A program made the translations under genes and the position numbers. The notes under the pieces were generated by a model. The model was not told where the DNA came from and searched no databases. It saw only the letters and a program-made list of their open reading frames with translations. From Cinnamomum chago (lineage: Eukaryota > Streptophyta > Magnoliopsida > Laurales > Lauraceae), in the NCBI GenBank assembly GCA_038049695.1, contig CP142454.1, forward strand, positions 88,558,501 to 88,622,500: a stretch of DNA of 64,000 nt, given 5' to 3'. Shown here in pieces: positions 10,698 through 23,097 of this stretch. Position 1 is the stretch's first letter. Each line of letters opens with the position of its first letter.

Positions 10698-13579
10698 TCA
10701 AGGTTAACCCAACATAATTGGAACAAGACTTTAATGATGATGATCTCTCAATGATATAAACCTTGTGTAAGGTGGGGGGCCCTCTGGTGAGGTATCACAG
10801 CCTCGGGTGAGGAAAGGTGCTTGCTCGAGTTCAAACCCAAGACAGGTAGGTAAGAACCGGATTCTTATTTGTGACCATTGTTAAAAGAAATTAAATAAAT
10901 TAATTAAATAATTAAGGGTTATTAGATAGTTAGCTCTCTATTTTAAAAAAGTCCAAGAAAAAGATTTCTTTTGTTTGATCTATGAAAAGAAAGTGAGCTG
11001 TGAACCATCCAAAGTAATTGTTATGTGTCACGCAGCCCTCTTGATCATGAGGCCTTATACCCATGCATCTTAGGCTATTCAGCCGAATTCAACACATTGA
11101 TTATGTGAGCCATTGGACACAATTTTCTGAATTATGTGGGTCCGAAACACAAGGCTCAAACCGTTAGATCTCTTTAGAAGGCTAAAAATGATATAGTGTC
11201 CATTCCCAAGGCATGATACCTTGTGGATCTCAAAATATTTCGAAACAATATCAATCGTTGATGTAACATGATCGATTTTGGATTAGTCCATAAGCAGTCG
11301 TGTTTTCAAGGCTTGGCACCTTACGGATCTCAACATGCTTAATTTTGAATTAGTCTATAAGCAGTCATGTTTTTCTCTTTTTTTATTCATTTCTGGGCTA
11401 ATAAACCTCAATCCAAACCGTTGAAAATGTTCTTAAAATCAAGACCAGCAATGGGACCAAATTTTAGTCAGTGGATCATCACCAATCTCAAGACATGGGC
11501 AAAAGAACATGAGCCATTTGATAGTATATTTCGAAGTTTGTAGGCTCCAAACACAAAATCCAAACCATTAGAGATCTTATTTGAAGGCAGAACACGACTA
11601 TGAGGTCATCTTTTAAAGATTGATATCTTATGGGTCTCGATAAGTTTGTGAAAACTTTCAACCGTTGATTTAAAATATATCCTTACATTACTTAACACGT
11701 CTCTTTATTCTAACATCTTTTTTTATGACTTTTTCTGGTTGTTCTATTTTGATAGATCTATCCGAAAAAAGCTGAAATACCAACTCTACCCTTAGAGTCA
11801 AGTAAGGTAAAGCCCCCATTTCTATTAAAAAAAATATTTTTAATTCAAATTTTCCACCATATTTTTAAAAAAAAAAGTCAAAAATAACCTCATGTCTCCA
11901 CTAAAAGACAAAAAAACTCCACTTTTCAATAAAAAAAAGTCAAAAACATTTCATTACAAACAACTAAAAATAAAATACCATCATAACTCACTAATATTTT
12001 ATTATTTCTTCAAAATAACATTTACTCTACTTAATTCTATTAGTAAAGCCCCAAGAGAGGCCATTAGATTCACAAGTAAACTGAAATGTAGAATCATTTC
12101 AATGGGATACATGAAATCCGTCTTTCCGGAGCGAGGAAAATGCTCTCTCTCTCTCTGTGAATGCACAATGAGGAATATTCTTGTCGGGAACCAATTAATT
12201 TAGTTAACCAGAGACTTTATAATATCTATTGATTCAATTTTCCACGATTCTCTTTCTACACATCTAGATGGAAGTTGACACTTACCAGATTTGACGGGTC
12301 GGTCGGTGCCCTTAGACATTTCTGAGAAAATATCTTTGCGGCTGCTTGGCTTTAAAATCCCTGCCCGTTTTCTTAACTACAAAGCATCATTCCATATTAA
12401 TTGTATGGCATGTTCTGATGATTTTGACTTTTGCATAGGTTGAAACAATATCTCTCCCTTGCAGAGCAGTGGTACATTTTCACATTTGTTGTGTTAGATT
12501 GACTATTCATGGAGCAAAAAAATCAGTTTACAGTTGGAAAAGAATGAAAGTGGACAATAAACATAAAAACAATGTTCGGGCCAAGATAATTGTCTCGGCC
12601 ATGAACACAAAAGAATAGGAGATCTAATTTTATGAATGGATGATGCATGTAGCCCTATTTTGTATCATGGGGCTATTGGGTCACATCTCTGTACATCAAA
12701 TCTTGTTCATAATTATAAAGTTTATTAGAAGTCTTCACTATAAGTTGATCAGTAGCTAAGGGGCTACAACTAACTTTTAAACACATGAGTAATACATTAA
12801 TATGTTTGACAAACCGCCATTTTTCCGAGTAAATAAATAAATATATATATATCTAATGGTTTTAAATGTGTTTGGATGTTTTGGATTTATTTTTCTACAA
12901 ATCTTTGAAAACATGTGAATATTTAACATACGGAACTGTACTTCTTAATGCTTCTTAATGCTTAACATTAATATTAAAATATTGAATTGTCCAAATCATG
13001 AGTTTAGAGGCTCACAAAAGTGAAGAAAAAAAAATCTATAAGTTAGGGAGATCCTTAAATGAGCAAAACTATATAGTGGGGATTACCAACTAAAAAGTCA
13101 AGCTGCTCAAAATAAATGTCCTTTTAGTGTTTGGGATACCCTAGAATCTGAATCATACAAGAGTTCGTCCTACCACAAGATTAATCATTTGATTGAAAAT
13201 GCAATTAACCCAATGCAAACTTATGGCTAGAGTCCACACTCAAATATTTTTATTCATGGGTTGGAATCTAAGAAGGGGTATCTCAGAAGTGTTGGGTAAA
13301 CCGAAGAAAGAAATTCTACCTAATTAAGTATGTTCATGAAGGTAAGACGAAATTGCACCATTCCAAATTCCACTTACTTTGGAATTAAACGATAACCGTC
13401 TTTTTTCAAGAAAAAATGACAACGTTGCACACTGGATGCACCGGAGAACTTTCCATATATACCATGTGTGGGTCCATCTAGGGACGTATCATGACATGCA
13501 TATCAATCCAATAGCTAGATTCGGATCCATTGTTAGGGCAAAGAACTCCTTAATCTCCAAAACATGTCGGTGTTCTGAC
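10698..13579. other. GLR-A upstream intergenic DNA, no gene
   Basis: This is AT-rich non-coding sequence. About 10880-11060 aligns with 46070-46240 upstream of GLR-B (shared 'aattaagggttattagat' and 'gaaaagaaagtgagctgt'). The remainder is not obviously alignable. An open frame at 11892-12203 on + is low-complexity Lys/Ser/Phe and not credible as a gene. Pairs of 'cttaatgcttcttaatgctta' near 12945 and an AT run near 12840 are trivial repeats. Confidence 0.6.
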
Positions 13580-14234
13580 TAGGGATGGCAGTGGACCGGG
13601 GAAAAACGGGTATTCGTCCAAACCCGCCCCGTTTGGACCGGGGATGGACTATACGTATTGGACGGTGGACGTATACGGGGATACCCGTATAAACCCGTGC
13701 GGGGATGGAGGTGGGGATGGACTTACCCTTACCCCCGCCCCGTACCCGCCCCGCCCCGCCCCGTCCCCGTTACCCGCTAAATAAATAAATAAATATATAT
13801 GTAGTGTACCTACGGTGTTATGACATTTAGTGATTTAGGTGCTGTTGTTTTTCATAGGAATGTATGTATCAGGTGTTCGTCGCAGCAGTGATTGGTTTGA
13901 TTTCGCTGTTATGTATATGATTTTTTAGGAGTAGTTCTCTATTGATGTTCGTGTACTGAAAGTGTCATAATATTTCCCATACCCTTGATTCAAGTGTGAT
14001 CTCCTGTTGCAAGGAAGCTGGGGAAAGGCTAGAAAAAAAAAAAGGCTTAGGCTTAGGCGGGTATGGGGGAAGCGGGGACGGGGACGGGGATTATAAATTT
14101 ACCCACGGACGGGGATGGGGATGAAAATTATACCCGTTAGCGGGGGTGGACCGGGGATGGACGGAGATTTTTTAAGCGGGTACGGGGATGGAGACCATGC
14201 CCCCCGCCCCCGCCCCGGTCCATTGACATCCCTA
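13580..14234. mobile_element. hAT-type MITE, 655 bp, TSD GTTCTGAC
   Basis: Terminal inverted repeats are TAGGGATGGCAGTGGACCGG and its imperfect complement ending CATTGACATCCCTA. The element is flanked by a perfect 8-bp duplication GTTCTGAC (13572-13579, 14235-14242), as expected for hAT transposition. Both subterminal regions are extremely G- or C-rich (runs of acggggacgggg and cgccccgcccc). There is no coding capacity. The allelic position before GLR-B (about 53245) lacks the element. Confidence 0.93.
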
Positions 14235-14317
14235 GTTCTGACGTCCATTCGACTCTTATAGCAAACGTATTAGGCAAGACAACATTAACAAATTGCTTGA
14301 ATGCAACTTATTAAAAT

Positions 14318-15236
14318 GGCCCGTTTGGATATCTACAAAATAAAATATTTACAGATTTAGGTATTACAAGAATAAAATAGTATAGAATACAATAATGCAA
14401 TATTATAACAGTATAATATTTTTACTGTTTGACAATTTTTGAAGAATATTATAGATTTTAAATTGAGTTGTTTGGAAAGAGTTATGATTAAAGTAAATTA
14501 CATTATAAGATTTTTTTTATTAAATATTTTAATTTATATGTGATTTACCACCTTTGGATAAAAAAATTAATGTGGTAAAGTAAATTTTAACTTTCATGTT
14601 TTTACCATAAATTTCTTTTCTTTTATCATATAAAACCATGGTAAAGTATAGTAAAGTAAAATCAATAAAAAAATAACTACTTTATAACTCTCTCTCCCAG
14701 TTTGCTTTGCCACATACTTCATCTGACCTTACTTTACCTCACATTTTACCATGATATGACATCAATCTTCATTTTACTTTATCACACCCGTAAATAAGTC
14801 ACTTTTTATTTACCATATAAAACTACGATAAAATGTGATAAAGTAAAGTAAAAAAAAAAGAAACTACTTTACCATTCCTTCTCACTTTACTTCACCATGT
14901 ACTTTATCTAGCTCACATTTACCCTCCTGTGAGATTTGCTTTTACTTTACTTTACCATACATGTAAACATACACATTATGATGGTTTTGGTGAACTAATT
15001 AAGTCTTTACTTTACTCTACCACTTTGTAATAGTCATTTTAAAAGATTCTTATCTTGTAGAAAGCTTTCTACATGGGGAAGCTGTAGAAGAGAATAAAAA
15101 AAGTCTTTTCTCTTCAAATTTTTCTTGAGTTACCAAACGCACAAGATATTCTCTTCTTTTAAAAATAAAATATTATATTATATAAAATATTATTTCTTAT
15201 GTTTTCTTATGCTTTCTTATGCATCTTAACAGGCCC
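14318..15236. mobile_element. Probable non-autonomous DNA element (GGCCCGTTTGG ends)
   Basis: The left end GGCCCGTTTGGATATC and the right end, read inverted as GGGCCTGTTAAGATGC, are imperfect inverted termini of the widespread plant GGGCC-start MITE type. The flanking sequence rejoins DNA collinear with 53325-53340 before GLR-B, which lacks the insert. The interior is AT-rich with many taaagtaaagtaaa words. The target duplication is not clean (TTAAA-like on both sides). Confidence 0.65.
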
Positions 15237-15756
15237 TTTAAAGAGCTTTTTAATGATTTTTTTAGATTATGGATTTAGATACGTACCTGAAAATTAAATC
15301 CAAATTGTAGATTACATCCAGGTTGTTGGCCCGTATTGGTTTCAAATCCTATTTCTTTCGTGGGTCGGAACCTACGGATGTCATTTCTAGAAGTTATGTA
15401 TGATAGAGACTTTTCTCCCTGGATGTCATTTCTAGGAAGTTGTGTTTCATAGATAATTTTCTCTTTCGATGTCGTTTCCAGGAATGGTTTTTTCCGCAAG
15501 CAGCCTTGTTGTGAAAGTCTTCCACTTTTAATGTAAAATAGACAGGCCAGTGATAAAGACAAATCTTCTTAAATTAGTGAATGCGTAGGGGTCAATCGCT
15601 GGACAGGCACACAGGTTGTCGATAATACTCAACTATCTAGTAAAAAGTAAATAAATAGACAAATTAAAAATAGCTGCTTGCCTTTGAAGTACCCCCTCAT
15701 CCTTATAAATGCAACTTTTCACTGAGCGTCTTAAGCCTAGTCATTCAATTTGATAT
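15237..15756. other. GLR-A upstream DNA, paralogous to 53335-53450
   Basis: Collinear similarity (gagctttttaatg; acatccaggttgttgg; tattggtttcaaatcc) ties this to the region upstream of GLR-B. A short motif, 'gatgtcatttctag', recurs with variation at about 15378, 15423 and 15469. No gene was recognised. Confidence 0.6.
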
Positions 15757-16036
15757 TGTTGTGATTTAGGGTTACGAGAAAAAACCAATCATGCACAAAG
15801 AATATAAGATTTACGTGGTTCGAATTTTAATTTACGTCCACAAAAAAATTTAGGAGAATTACTATGCAATTATAGGTTGTACATTCTAAAGACAAACTAT
15901 GTGCCTCTATTTATAATATCAGTTACAAACCTGTTACACTCAAATCCTACTTCTTCTAGTTAGAGTACAACTCGGGTAATTCAGAGGCCCGGTTAACTAA
16001 GACTTATTAATTACTAGTAAGTCATACTAATTAAGA
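15757..16036. mobile_element. Solo LTR of the 2.9-kb Copia family, TSD GATAT
   Basis: This 280-bp sequence, starting TGTTGTGATTTAGGG, is collinear with the LTRs at 6366-6645 and 8964-9277. It is flanked by GATAT at 15752-15756 and 16037-16041, so it formed by LTR-LTR recombination after insertion. It ends only 213 bp upstream of the GLR-A start codon. Confidence 0.92.
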
Positions 16037-16249
16037 GATATTATAACTTGTGCATGTAAGTTAACAAATGACGCGAAAGTTCCGACGAAAGTGCATCCTT
16101 GGGTCGATTCCCTTCCTTGCCGACCTTTGATTGTTATTTTATGACTTCTCATTTGTCGTCATAAGAACAGGAGCATCTGCAGATTAAAGACAGGAAGAAC
16201 GAGAGAAAAAAAAAAGAGTTTCAAAACAAAGAAAGTGGTAAAGAAGAAA

Positions 16250-17613
16250 ATGCCCCAGTTTCATCCATCTAATTTTATTCTTCTTCTTCTCTTATTTCTG
16301 GTAGCAATGGAAGGATGGGCCTTTACACCACCACCAACTGCACAGACCCTGAAAATTGGTGTTCCTGGGGACTCTGTATGCCCCAAGTATGTAAGGATTA
16401 ACTGTAACCATTCCAACAAATGCTTCGACGGTTTCTCCATACAGCTCTTCGAACTAATTCTAGAACGTATCAACAATACGATGCCCTATCAATTCTTAAA
16501 ATATGAAGGCAGCAGTTACGACTCTTTGGTCGAGGAAGTCTCTTTAAAGGTACATATAATATATATTTGATGTGATCTTTACAATATGCATATCATTTTA
16601 GGATGCTTTCCAATAATTACATTCATAACAACTCTCAGTTGAGGCTGTATTTACCAAAGTATATGCCTGGGCGCTTTGATGATTCTGTGGCCATACATGA
16701 GGGCCCAGTGATAAACCAATATGCCAACATGTCTGTTGATCCATCATCATCTTCTTCTCCTTCCAATATAACAATATCTGATGCTGTTTTTTTCCCCTAC
16801 TTGGGAGAAGAGATTTGATGCGGTTGTAGGCGATGTATCAATCGTGGCGAATCGAACGCAATATGTAGACTTCTCTCGACACTACACGGTGATGGGAGTG
16901 AGGATGGTGGTGCTTGAAAAGCCGAAGGCTGGAAATGCTTGGATGTTTGTGAAGCCCTTCACAAAATCTATGTGGGCGCTGACAATAATCATATTTCTAT
17001 ACAATGGCCTCACCGTCTGGTTGATAGAGAAGGCAGGAGATGAAGAGTTAAAGAGCTCATCCTTTTCCAGCCAATTCGGCAGTTTGGTCTGGCTCTCCGT
17101 CACTGCCCTCTTCCCTATTCATGGTAAGAGACATTGATCATGCCCCTATCCTTGTTGAGCTATATTATAAGATTTAACCGCATCATTAATAAGGTCAAGA
17201 GATACAAAGTTAATTGTTAGCAACTGGGGCCACCTTTAAAAGATTTGAGTCGTTCAAATGATACAAATTATGGTAATTAATGTTGATTAGTTCCATATAG
17301 GTTAGTTAGTTGAGTCTTGAGTCTAGAATAGGTAGTTTGAAACCCATTCGACTCGGTTGGGTAGAGTCGATGACTTTTATGTAATTATTGGTTTTCTCAT
17401 TTTTACATCATATGCACGTTATTTTGGCATCATCGCGTGTATCTTGATGAGCACGTCGATTTTCATATTGAACTTGACTTCAATTGTTCAATGGTTGAAG
17501 AAGTGGACCATCATTTTACTCAAACAGGAAATACCACAAACTAGTGGACTTTTGTGCAAAATAGGCATTCTTATCCCTTTAAACCCAAATCAATTCATTA
17601 CATTCGTTTCCTG

Positions 17614-17651
<38 letters not shown>

Positions 17652-19614
17652 TTTGCTTCCTTTGTTTCCTTCTTTCCATTGCCCTTTCCTTCTTCTTCTC
17701 AATCATCAAAAGAGATTGTGTATGTGCATTTGGGGACTAAAAGTGAGATTATCTTCATCTTCATCTTCATCTTCATCTTCTCTATCTCTCTCTTAAGCTT
17801 TGTCATATTCCACAACTTTCATTTTTGGATTTCTTGTTCAGGTAAGAATCAAACCCATCTCTCTTTGTGTTTTTGAGTTGAAATAGAGTCAAGGGACTCT
17901 ATTGTAGTCATATTTGCATAATCATTAGCATTTTCATGTGTTTTCGGGGATTACCCTACTCCAGGGTGATTCGGGACCAAGATGTGACATGGCTTTTATT
18001 GGACTGGCAAATCCAGGCTTTCATGTGGGGCAGACCCAAGATTTCCATGTGGATATTGGAAGGAAACCAAAAATTCTAATATGGGTTTTGAAAGCGGACC
18101 CAAGCCCGATGCAGGCGACTGCCCCTAATAGGATATACTACGTCCACCCCTGATCAAAGGCCAACTTCATCTGACACAATAAACCCCTAGCCAATGCCCA
18201 CGTCTCTTAATTTTGTTGTTGTTGTTGATTGATTGTTGTTGGTGCAGGAGAGAAACTTCGGAACAATTTGTCTAGAGTGACCATGGTGGTATGGTTGTTC
18301 GTAGCATTGGTCTTGATCCAAAGCTATGCGGCTAACCTCACCACGATGCTCACAGTTACGCAACTGAGGCCCACTAGTCCTCTCTTGAGTAGCACAGACT
18401 ATGTTGGGTGCGACATAGGGTCCTTTGTCATAAGCTACCTAGAAAATGTCCTACACATCAACAAATCACACATCAAGACCTACTTGTCAGGAGAAGACTA
18501 CGCCAAAGCTCTCAGGAGTGGAGAGATTAAGGCCGCCTTCCTGGAACTTGCTTTCCTCAAGATATTCCTTTCAGAGCATAATAAAGGTTTTGCTGTTACT
18601 GGGCCCATCTATGAAATTGGAGGATACGGCTATGTAAGTATATATATAACAAATGAGTCCGACCATGTCATGATAATTAACCTTATGTGTTGCATCAGTC
18701 CATTTACCGTTTGGCAATTCACTTGTAGAGTGAAATCAAAGTAAATGGTCATTTTTAAGAGGAAAAAAAAAAAGAGGTGTCTAATTAAAAAGTATAAAAT
18801 TTCACAAACCGCCTTATTGACTTTTTTTCATCTTATGACATGTGAAGGAATTTTTCTGACTTTTGCATTAAGAATTTTTTTTGCGTTTTAGTAGAACGAG
18901 AGATTGACTTTTTGACCTATTTCTGTAAAAAAAATACGAGATAATTTTTGAAATTTTATTATCTTTTCTTATCTATAAAAAGGGACCCATACTTTGAAAT
19001 CACTCTACAAATGATCTTTGAAGCCGGCATTCTACTCAAAGAATAACAGGCTAAATTCCATTTTCTACAAGGTTAAGCTCCCCCTCAGGCATGAAAGAAA
19101 CTTCCCTTTTCTGTTATTGCATGATTATATCAGTTCAAACAATGACATATCTTTGTTTCTTCTTATGATATATATGGATGTCCTTCCTCAGGCTTTCTCA
19201 AAAGGTTCACCCCTTGTAGACAAAGTGTCTGATGAAATTCTGAGGTTAAGAGAAAGCGGGGAGCTCCATGATCTAGAGGACCTTTTATTGGTCCCTTCTT
19301 CGGAAAGTTCAAATTCGGATACCGGCGACCAGGAGAGTGCCAGGTTGAGCCCAGATAGCTTTTGGGGTCTCTTCCTTATCACGTTTGGAACATCGACGCT
19401 GGCGCTTTTACTGTTTCTGGTCAGTCGATTCTATGACAATTGGTGCCTCAAGAAGCAACATCAGGATGAACAGGTACCTGAGAAGGATGATGCAGCCAAT
19501 TTAACCCCATCAGAGAGAGCTCCTCACACAGTCACGGGAGTTGTGGTGCATGATCCTGACTGCTGGCACGTTGAAATTCAGCAGCCCATATCTGGAAGAA
19601 GCAATACCGGCTAG
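16250..19614 (+). CDS. GLR: GLR-A: glutamate receptor-like channel lacking the amino-terminal domain, 4 exons
   Basis: Proposed exons are 16250-16549, 16811-17123, 18248-18633 and 19192-19614, all with GT donors and AG acceptors and matching phases, giving about 473 aa. Residues 1-24 are a signal peptide (MPQFHPSNFILLLLLFLVAM), followed at once by ligand-binding lobe S1 (KIGVPGDS). The conserved ligand-pocket Arg is R115 in IVANR. M1 is about 154-172, the pore loop 188-203 (SQFGSLVWLS), M3 214-238, S2 about 240-383 and M4 about 389-411, with a cytosolic tail. The channel gate motif reads SYAANL (230-235) instead of the near-universal SYTANL. Usual plant GLRs are about 900 aa because an ANF/LIVBP-like domain precedes S1; none is found here. 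An earlier in-frame GTG at 16235 is not used as the start. Role: predicted plasma-membrane or endomembrane amino-acid-gated cation channel subunit. Confidence 0.88.
17614..17790 (+). repeat. Microsatellites in GLR-A intron 2: (GA)n then (TCTTCA)n
   Basis: There is a run of about 17 GA units at 17614-17648 and a pyrimidine-rich ttcatcttcatcttcatc repeat at about 17752-17786. Both lie in intron 2 (17124-18247). Overlapping open frames here are repeat artefacts. Confidence 0.85.
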
Positions 19615-20879
19615 AGTGCCCACAGTAAATCACCATTAATGCTCTTGGGCATAATCTGGTCAGAACCACAGATGATATCTTTCTTCACTTTTGGATCACT
19701 TGTAGAAAATCACCACCACCCTCACACCCGTACGTGTATAAAATCACCATCACTTGTATAAAATTACCATCCCTCTCTCAATACATAGCATTTCACAGAT
19801 AAAATATATCACCAATATATCTACATATTAGGCTTTCCTAATCTCTCCCTATTCATGAGGTCGAAGTATGAATGCTTTTGAAAGAATCGTGATAGATCTA
19901 ATCTAGTGAGCTGTTGGCACCGCCGGATGAATTGCGAGTTGATGGACCTATAGGACAGGCATGGTAAGTTTAAATTTGAATAAAATTGCTTACCTAGAAT
20001 CTCTAACTACTAGCCATTCTAATCGTATATCTATATAACACAATCACACAAATATATCTCCTGTTCATTAGCATGTGTCAATTCCTCTCCAATCTTCTAT
20101 TCCCATTATTAAATGTTTTTGGATGCGGAAAGCAATACAAGTTCATCATTTTTTATTAATTTTGGGGTAATTTAATAACTAGTTTATGATTTAAATTGGA
20201 TTAAATGCATGGTTTTAAATTTTTGATACTATGTTAATAAATTAATTTATATTACAGTCTTTGTATTAGTTTTTGCCAGCAAAAAGAATCAATTGTTTTA
20301 ATTATTTCTCAAAATCCACCCCTAGAGAAATTCCTTGGCCCCTCCCCACCAAAAACCCAAGAGAAAGGCCTGCCCAGCCACCACAAGGAAAAAAGGTTTT
20401 TATGAGTGGAAGTTAGTCCCAAAATATGTTGTAAATGTCACTGCAAGAAAACAACTTTAAGAGGAGGACTTTGCAGAAAAAAAAAACCCTTTCAGAGGAG
20501 GATAAAAACTGCTGCGAAAAACGAAAGCCATTTGGGACAGGAATTGGACCCCAGCCGACCGGAGCAGAACCGAAATTACAGCATCGAAAGTTACATATTG
20601 TTTCCACGAAATTACAACGATGTATCCCAAAAAAACAATCTTGTGGTGATCTAATATTTGCTATAATGAATAAATAAAAAAAGTTACGTGTAGATAGATT
20701 CACAGATTGAGAAGTGGCAGTCAAGCTAAGGGGCAAATGCTGTCATGCTAGTATTTGCTTCTTAGTATTGTCTAGAATTAACTGATATTCAAATACTGCT
20801 ATATTAGGATGCCCGAACGAAATTACAGTGAGAAAGGGATATGCTGGGAACGAAATGACATTCCCCTTGCACACTAAGT
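19615..20879. other. GLR-A 3' flank, duplicated unit
   Basis: It is collinear with 4977-5330, 5770-6360 and 9283-9366, and in its first part with the GLR-B 3' flank (59838-59900). It ends at the TSD of the large Copia element (TAAGT, 20875-20879). No gene was recognised in it; a polyadenylation signal was not singled out. Confidence 0.8.
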
Positions 20880-21336
20880 TGTTAGCTTAAGATCCCTCAA
20901 TCCACAGGAGGATCTCCTTGGGTTTAATCCAAATAACACGATGAAGTAAACATAAATAATCTGAGAATGAGAATGAGTTTACCTGACCCCATAGCTCTTT
21001 CTTGAAGGTAACAGAAGCTCCTTGAAATGACAAAGTCTTGAAACTCATGTGGGTTTACAACTCATTTGCCTTTGCTATTCTTTCTTGCTTAGTGATGGAG
21101 GCCAAGAAACTATTAACTAAAGGAATTATCCAAGGGTTCCTTTTATAGGAGATTCCTACCCATCAAGAAATTATTAACCCCCAACTATCACCTAACCCTT
21201 TAATTTCAGCCCATTATTAGTTTGTTGGCAAGTGAGCTCAAAATAACTGGATCTCTTAAATGTGCAGACAAGTGGGTATGATTAAAGATCCTTAATGGGC
21301 TTGTAGTCATGTGGGCCACACCCATTTAATCCAACA
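20880..21336 (-). repeat. 3' LTR of the 24.6-kb Copia element
   Basis: This is 457 bp, from TGTTAGCTTAAGATCCC to TTTAATCCAACA on +. It pairs with 44983-45448. The polypurine tract (minus AGTGGGAGAA) is immediately right, at 21337-21346. Confidence 0.95.
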
Positions 21337-21805
21337 TTCTCCCACTTGGCCCATATGACCATGAAAACAAAATCCAAGATTTTAATTTAAGGAAAATACA
21401 TTTTCAAATAGTACTTTGAAAAACGATAAAACGACCTTGACCGATGCGCATCAACTTTAAAATAATTGCCAACGTGTCTCTTATGCTAAGCCTTAATACT
21501 GTGTTTAAATTGGTTGACCAATGTAAATCATAGCGGTTACATGTCTTTAATGACATGCTCCCTTTCATAATTACTCTACTAGCACCCCAACCTAACCATG
21601 TCCTTGATAAGGGTAAAATACAACATTTTTCAATAGCCGTTCTATTTAATTGAGCCGTTACGATAATGTCATTCGCTTTAATATTCTTTTTTTATTCACC
21701 TTAATACATGTAAATATTTGACAAAATAAGCATTACGAAATCATTACTGTAATGATGTCCTCAGTAATAAGGCAAATCAATAAGGCCTATATTTCTGACA
21801 AGCTC

Positions 21806-22096
21806 TCAATAAGCGTTTGGTGCCAGTGCCTTTGTTAACGAATTTACTATCATTTGACTCGTTGGAGCCCCAACAATAGACACAAATCGATCTCGTACCT
21901 TTTCCTTTAATACAAAGAACTTAACTTCCAAAAACTTTGATTTACTGGAAACTTTGTCATTTTGAGCAAATCTTCTTGCTGTATCATTATCGCAAAAGAT
22001 TTTAAGAGGTTTAGAAATTGTATCTATAATTCGTAAACCTGTGATCAAAATCTCGCATCCATAACGCATGACCTGTTGCTTCAAAACATGCCACAT
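21806..22096 (-). pseudogene. Copia RNase H / polyprotein C-terminus fragment
   Basis: The 96-codon frame contains IFCDND and the FVLKEKVRDR... SLTKALAP block typical of Copia RNase H and C-terminus. It is the tail of the 24.6-kb element's polyprotein. About 100 residues expected between the RT end (28309) and this fragment are missing, so the intervening insertion was accompanied by a deletion. Confidence 0.85.
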
Positions 22097-22098
22097 AT

Positions 22099-23097
22099 AA
22101 CTACAAGAAATTTAGGCTGTTGCGACGAAATTTGATGACGAATTTTTTTTTTTTTTTTGTCTGAAAAGAACACCCAAAGGGGACGAAATATAAATTTTGT
22201 CGTCTGCTTTCAATTTTTTCAAAAGTATAGGAGACGAAAACAAAATTTCGTCTTCAAAAATATGGCGCTAACTTGTTTTGTGTTGGCGCCAATTATTTTA
22301 GCTCATTAGAGACGAAAATTGTTGTCACAAAATATAATTTTTTTTTCGACGAACGTAATTCGTCACCAATAAGAATAAGTTATGGAAGACGAACATATTT
22401 CGTCACCAAAATAAGACGCCAATTTCATTTGCTTTGACGCGGATTATTTTAGCTCATTGGAGACGAACATTTTTGTCACAAAATATAATTTATTTTTGTG
22501 ACAAACTTATTTCGTCACTAATAAGGATAAGTTTTGGAAGACGAAAATATTTCGTCACTAGAATAAGGTGCCAATTTCATTTGCGGGCTCCAATTATTTT
22601 AGCTTATTGGAGACGAAAAATTTTGTCACAAAATATAATTTGTTTTTGCGACGAACATAATTCGTCACCAATAAGGATAAGTTATAGACAACGAACATAT
22701 TTCGTCACCAAAATAAGACGCCAATTTCATTTGCTTTGGCGCGAATTATTTTAGCTCATTGGAGACGAAAATTTTTGTCACAAAATATAATTTTTTTTTA
22801 TGACGAACATAATTCGTCACTATTAAGGATAAGTTATGGAAGACGAAAATAATTGTTCACCAAAATAAGGCGCTAATTTCATTTGCGGTGACACCAATTT
22901 CATTCGTACTTGAGCCTATTCCCCTCTTACAAGTATTGCTTTGGAAAAACCTTTAAAATGACTAAAATGGGCCCCCCAAGGCCCTAACGTCCATCCCCCC
23001 CACCCCAATCCAACGCCCCTTTTTCCAAAATCCATTTCCCCCTTTGTCCCTCCATCTATCCCAATCTCTCTTTTCCAAAACCCTTTTTGTAACGCCC
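22099..23097. mobile_element. CACTA-family arm (TTCGTCAC subterminal repeats), other end lost
   Basis: It begins AACTACAAGAAATTTAGG (first C mutated to A) and continues with repeated units containing ATTCGTCACCAATAAGGATAAG. Its last 150 bp repeat 'ttttccaaaaccc' words. It is the inverted counterpart of the right arm of the CACTA at 28541-35680 (34510-35680). No partner terminus or 3-bp TSD is found next to it, so it looks like one end of a truncated element. Confidence 0.75.
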
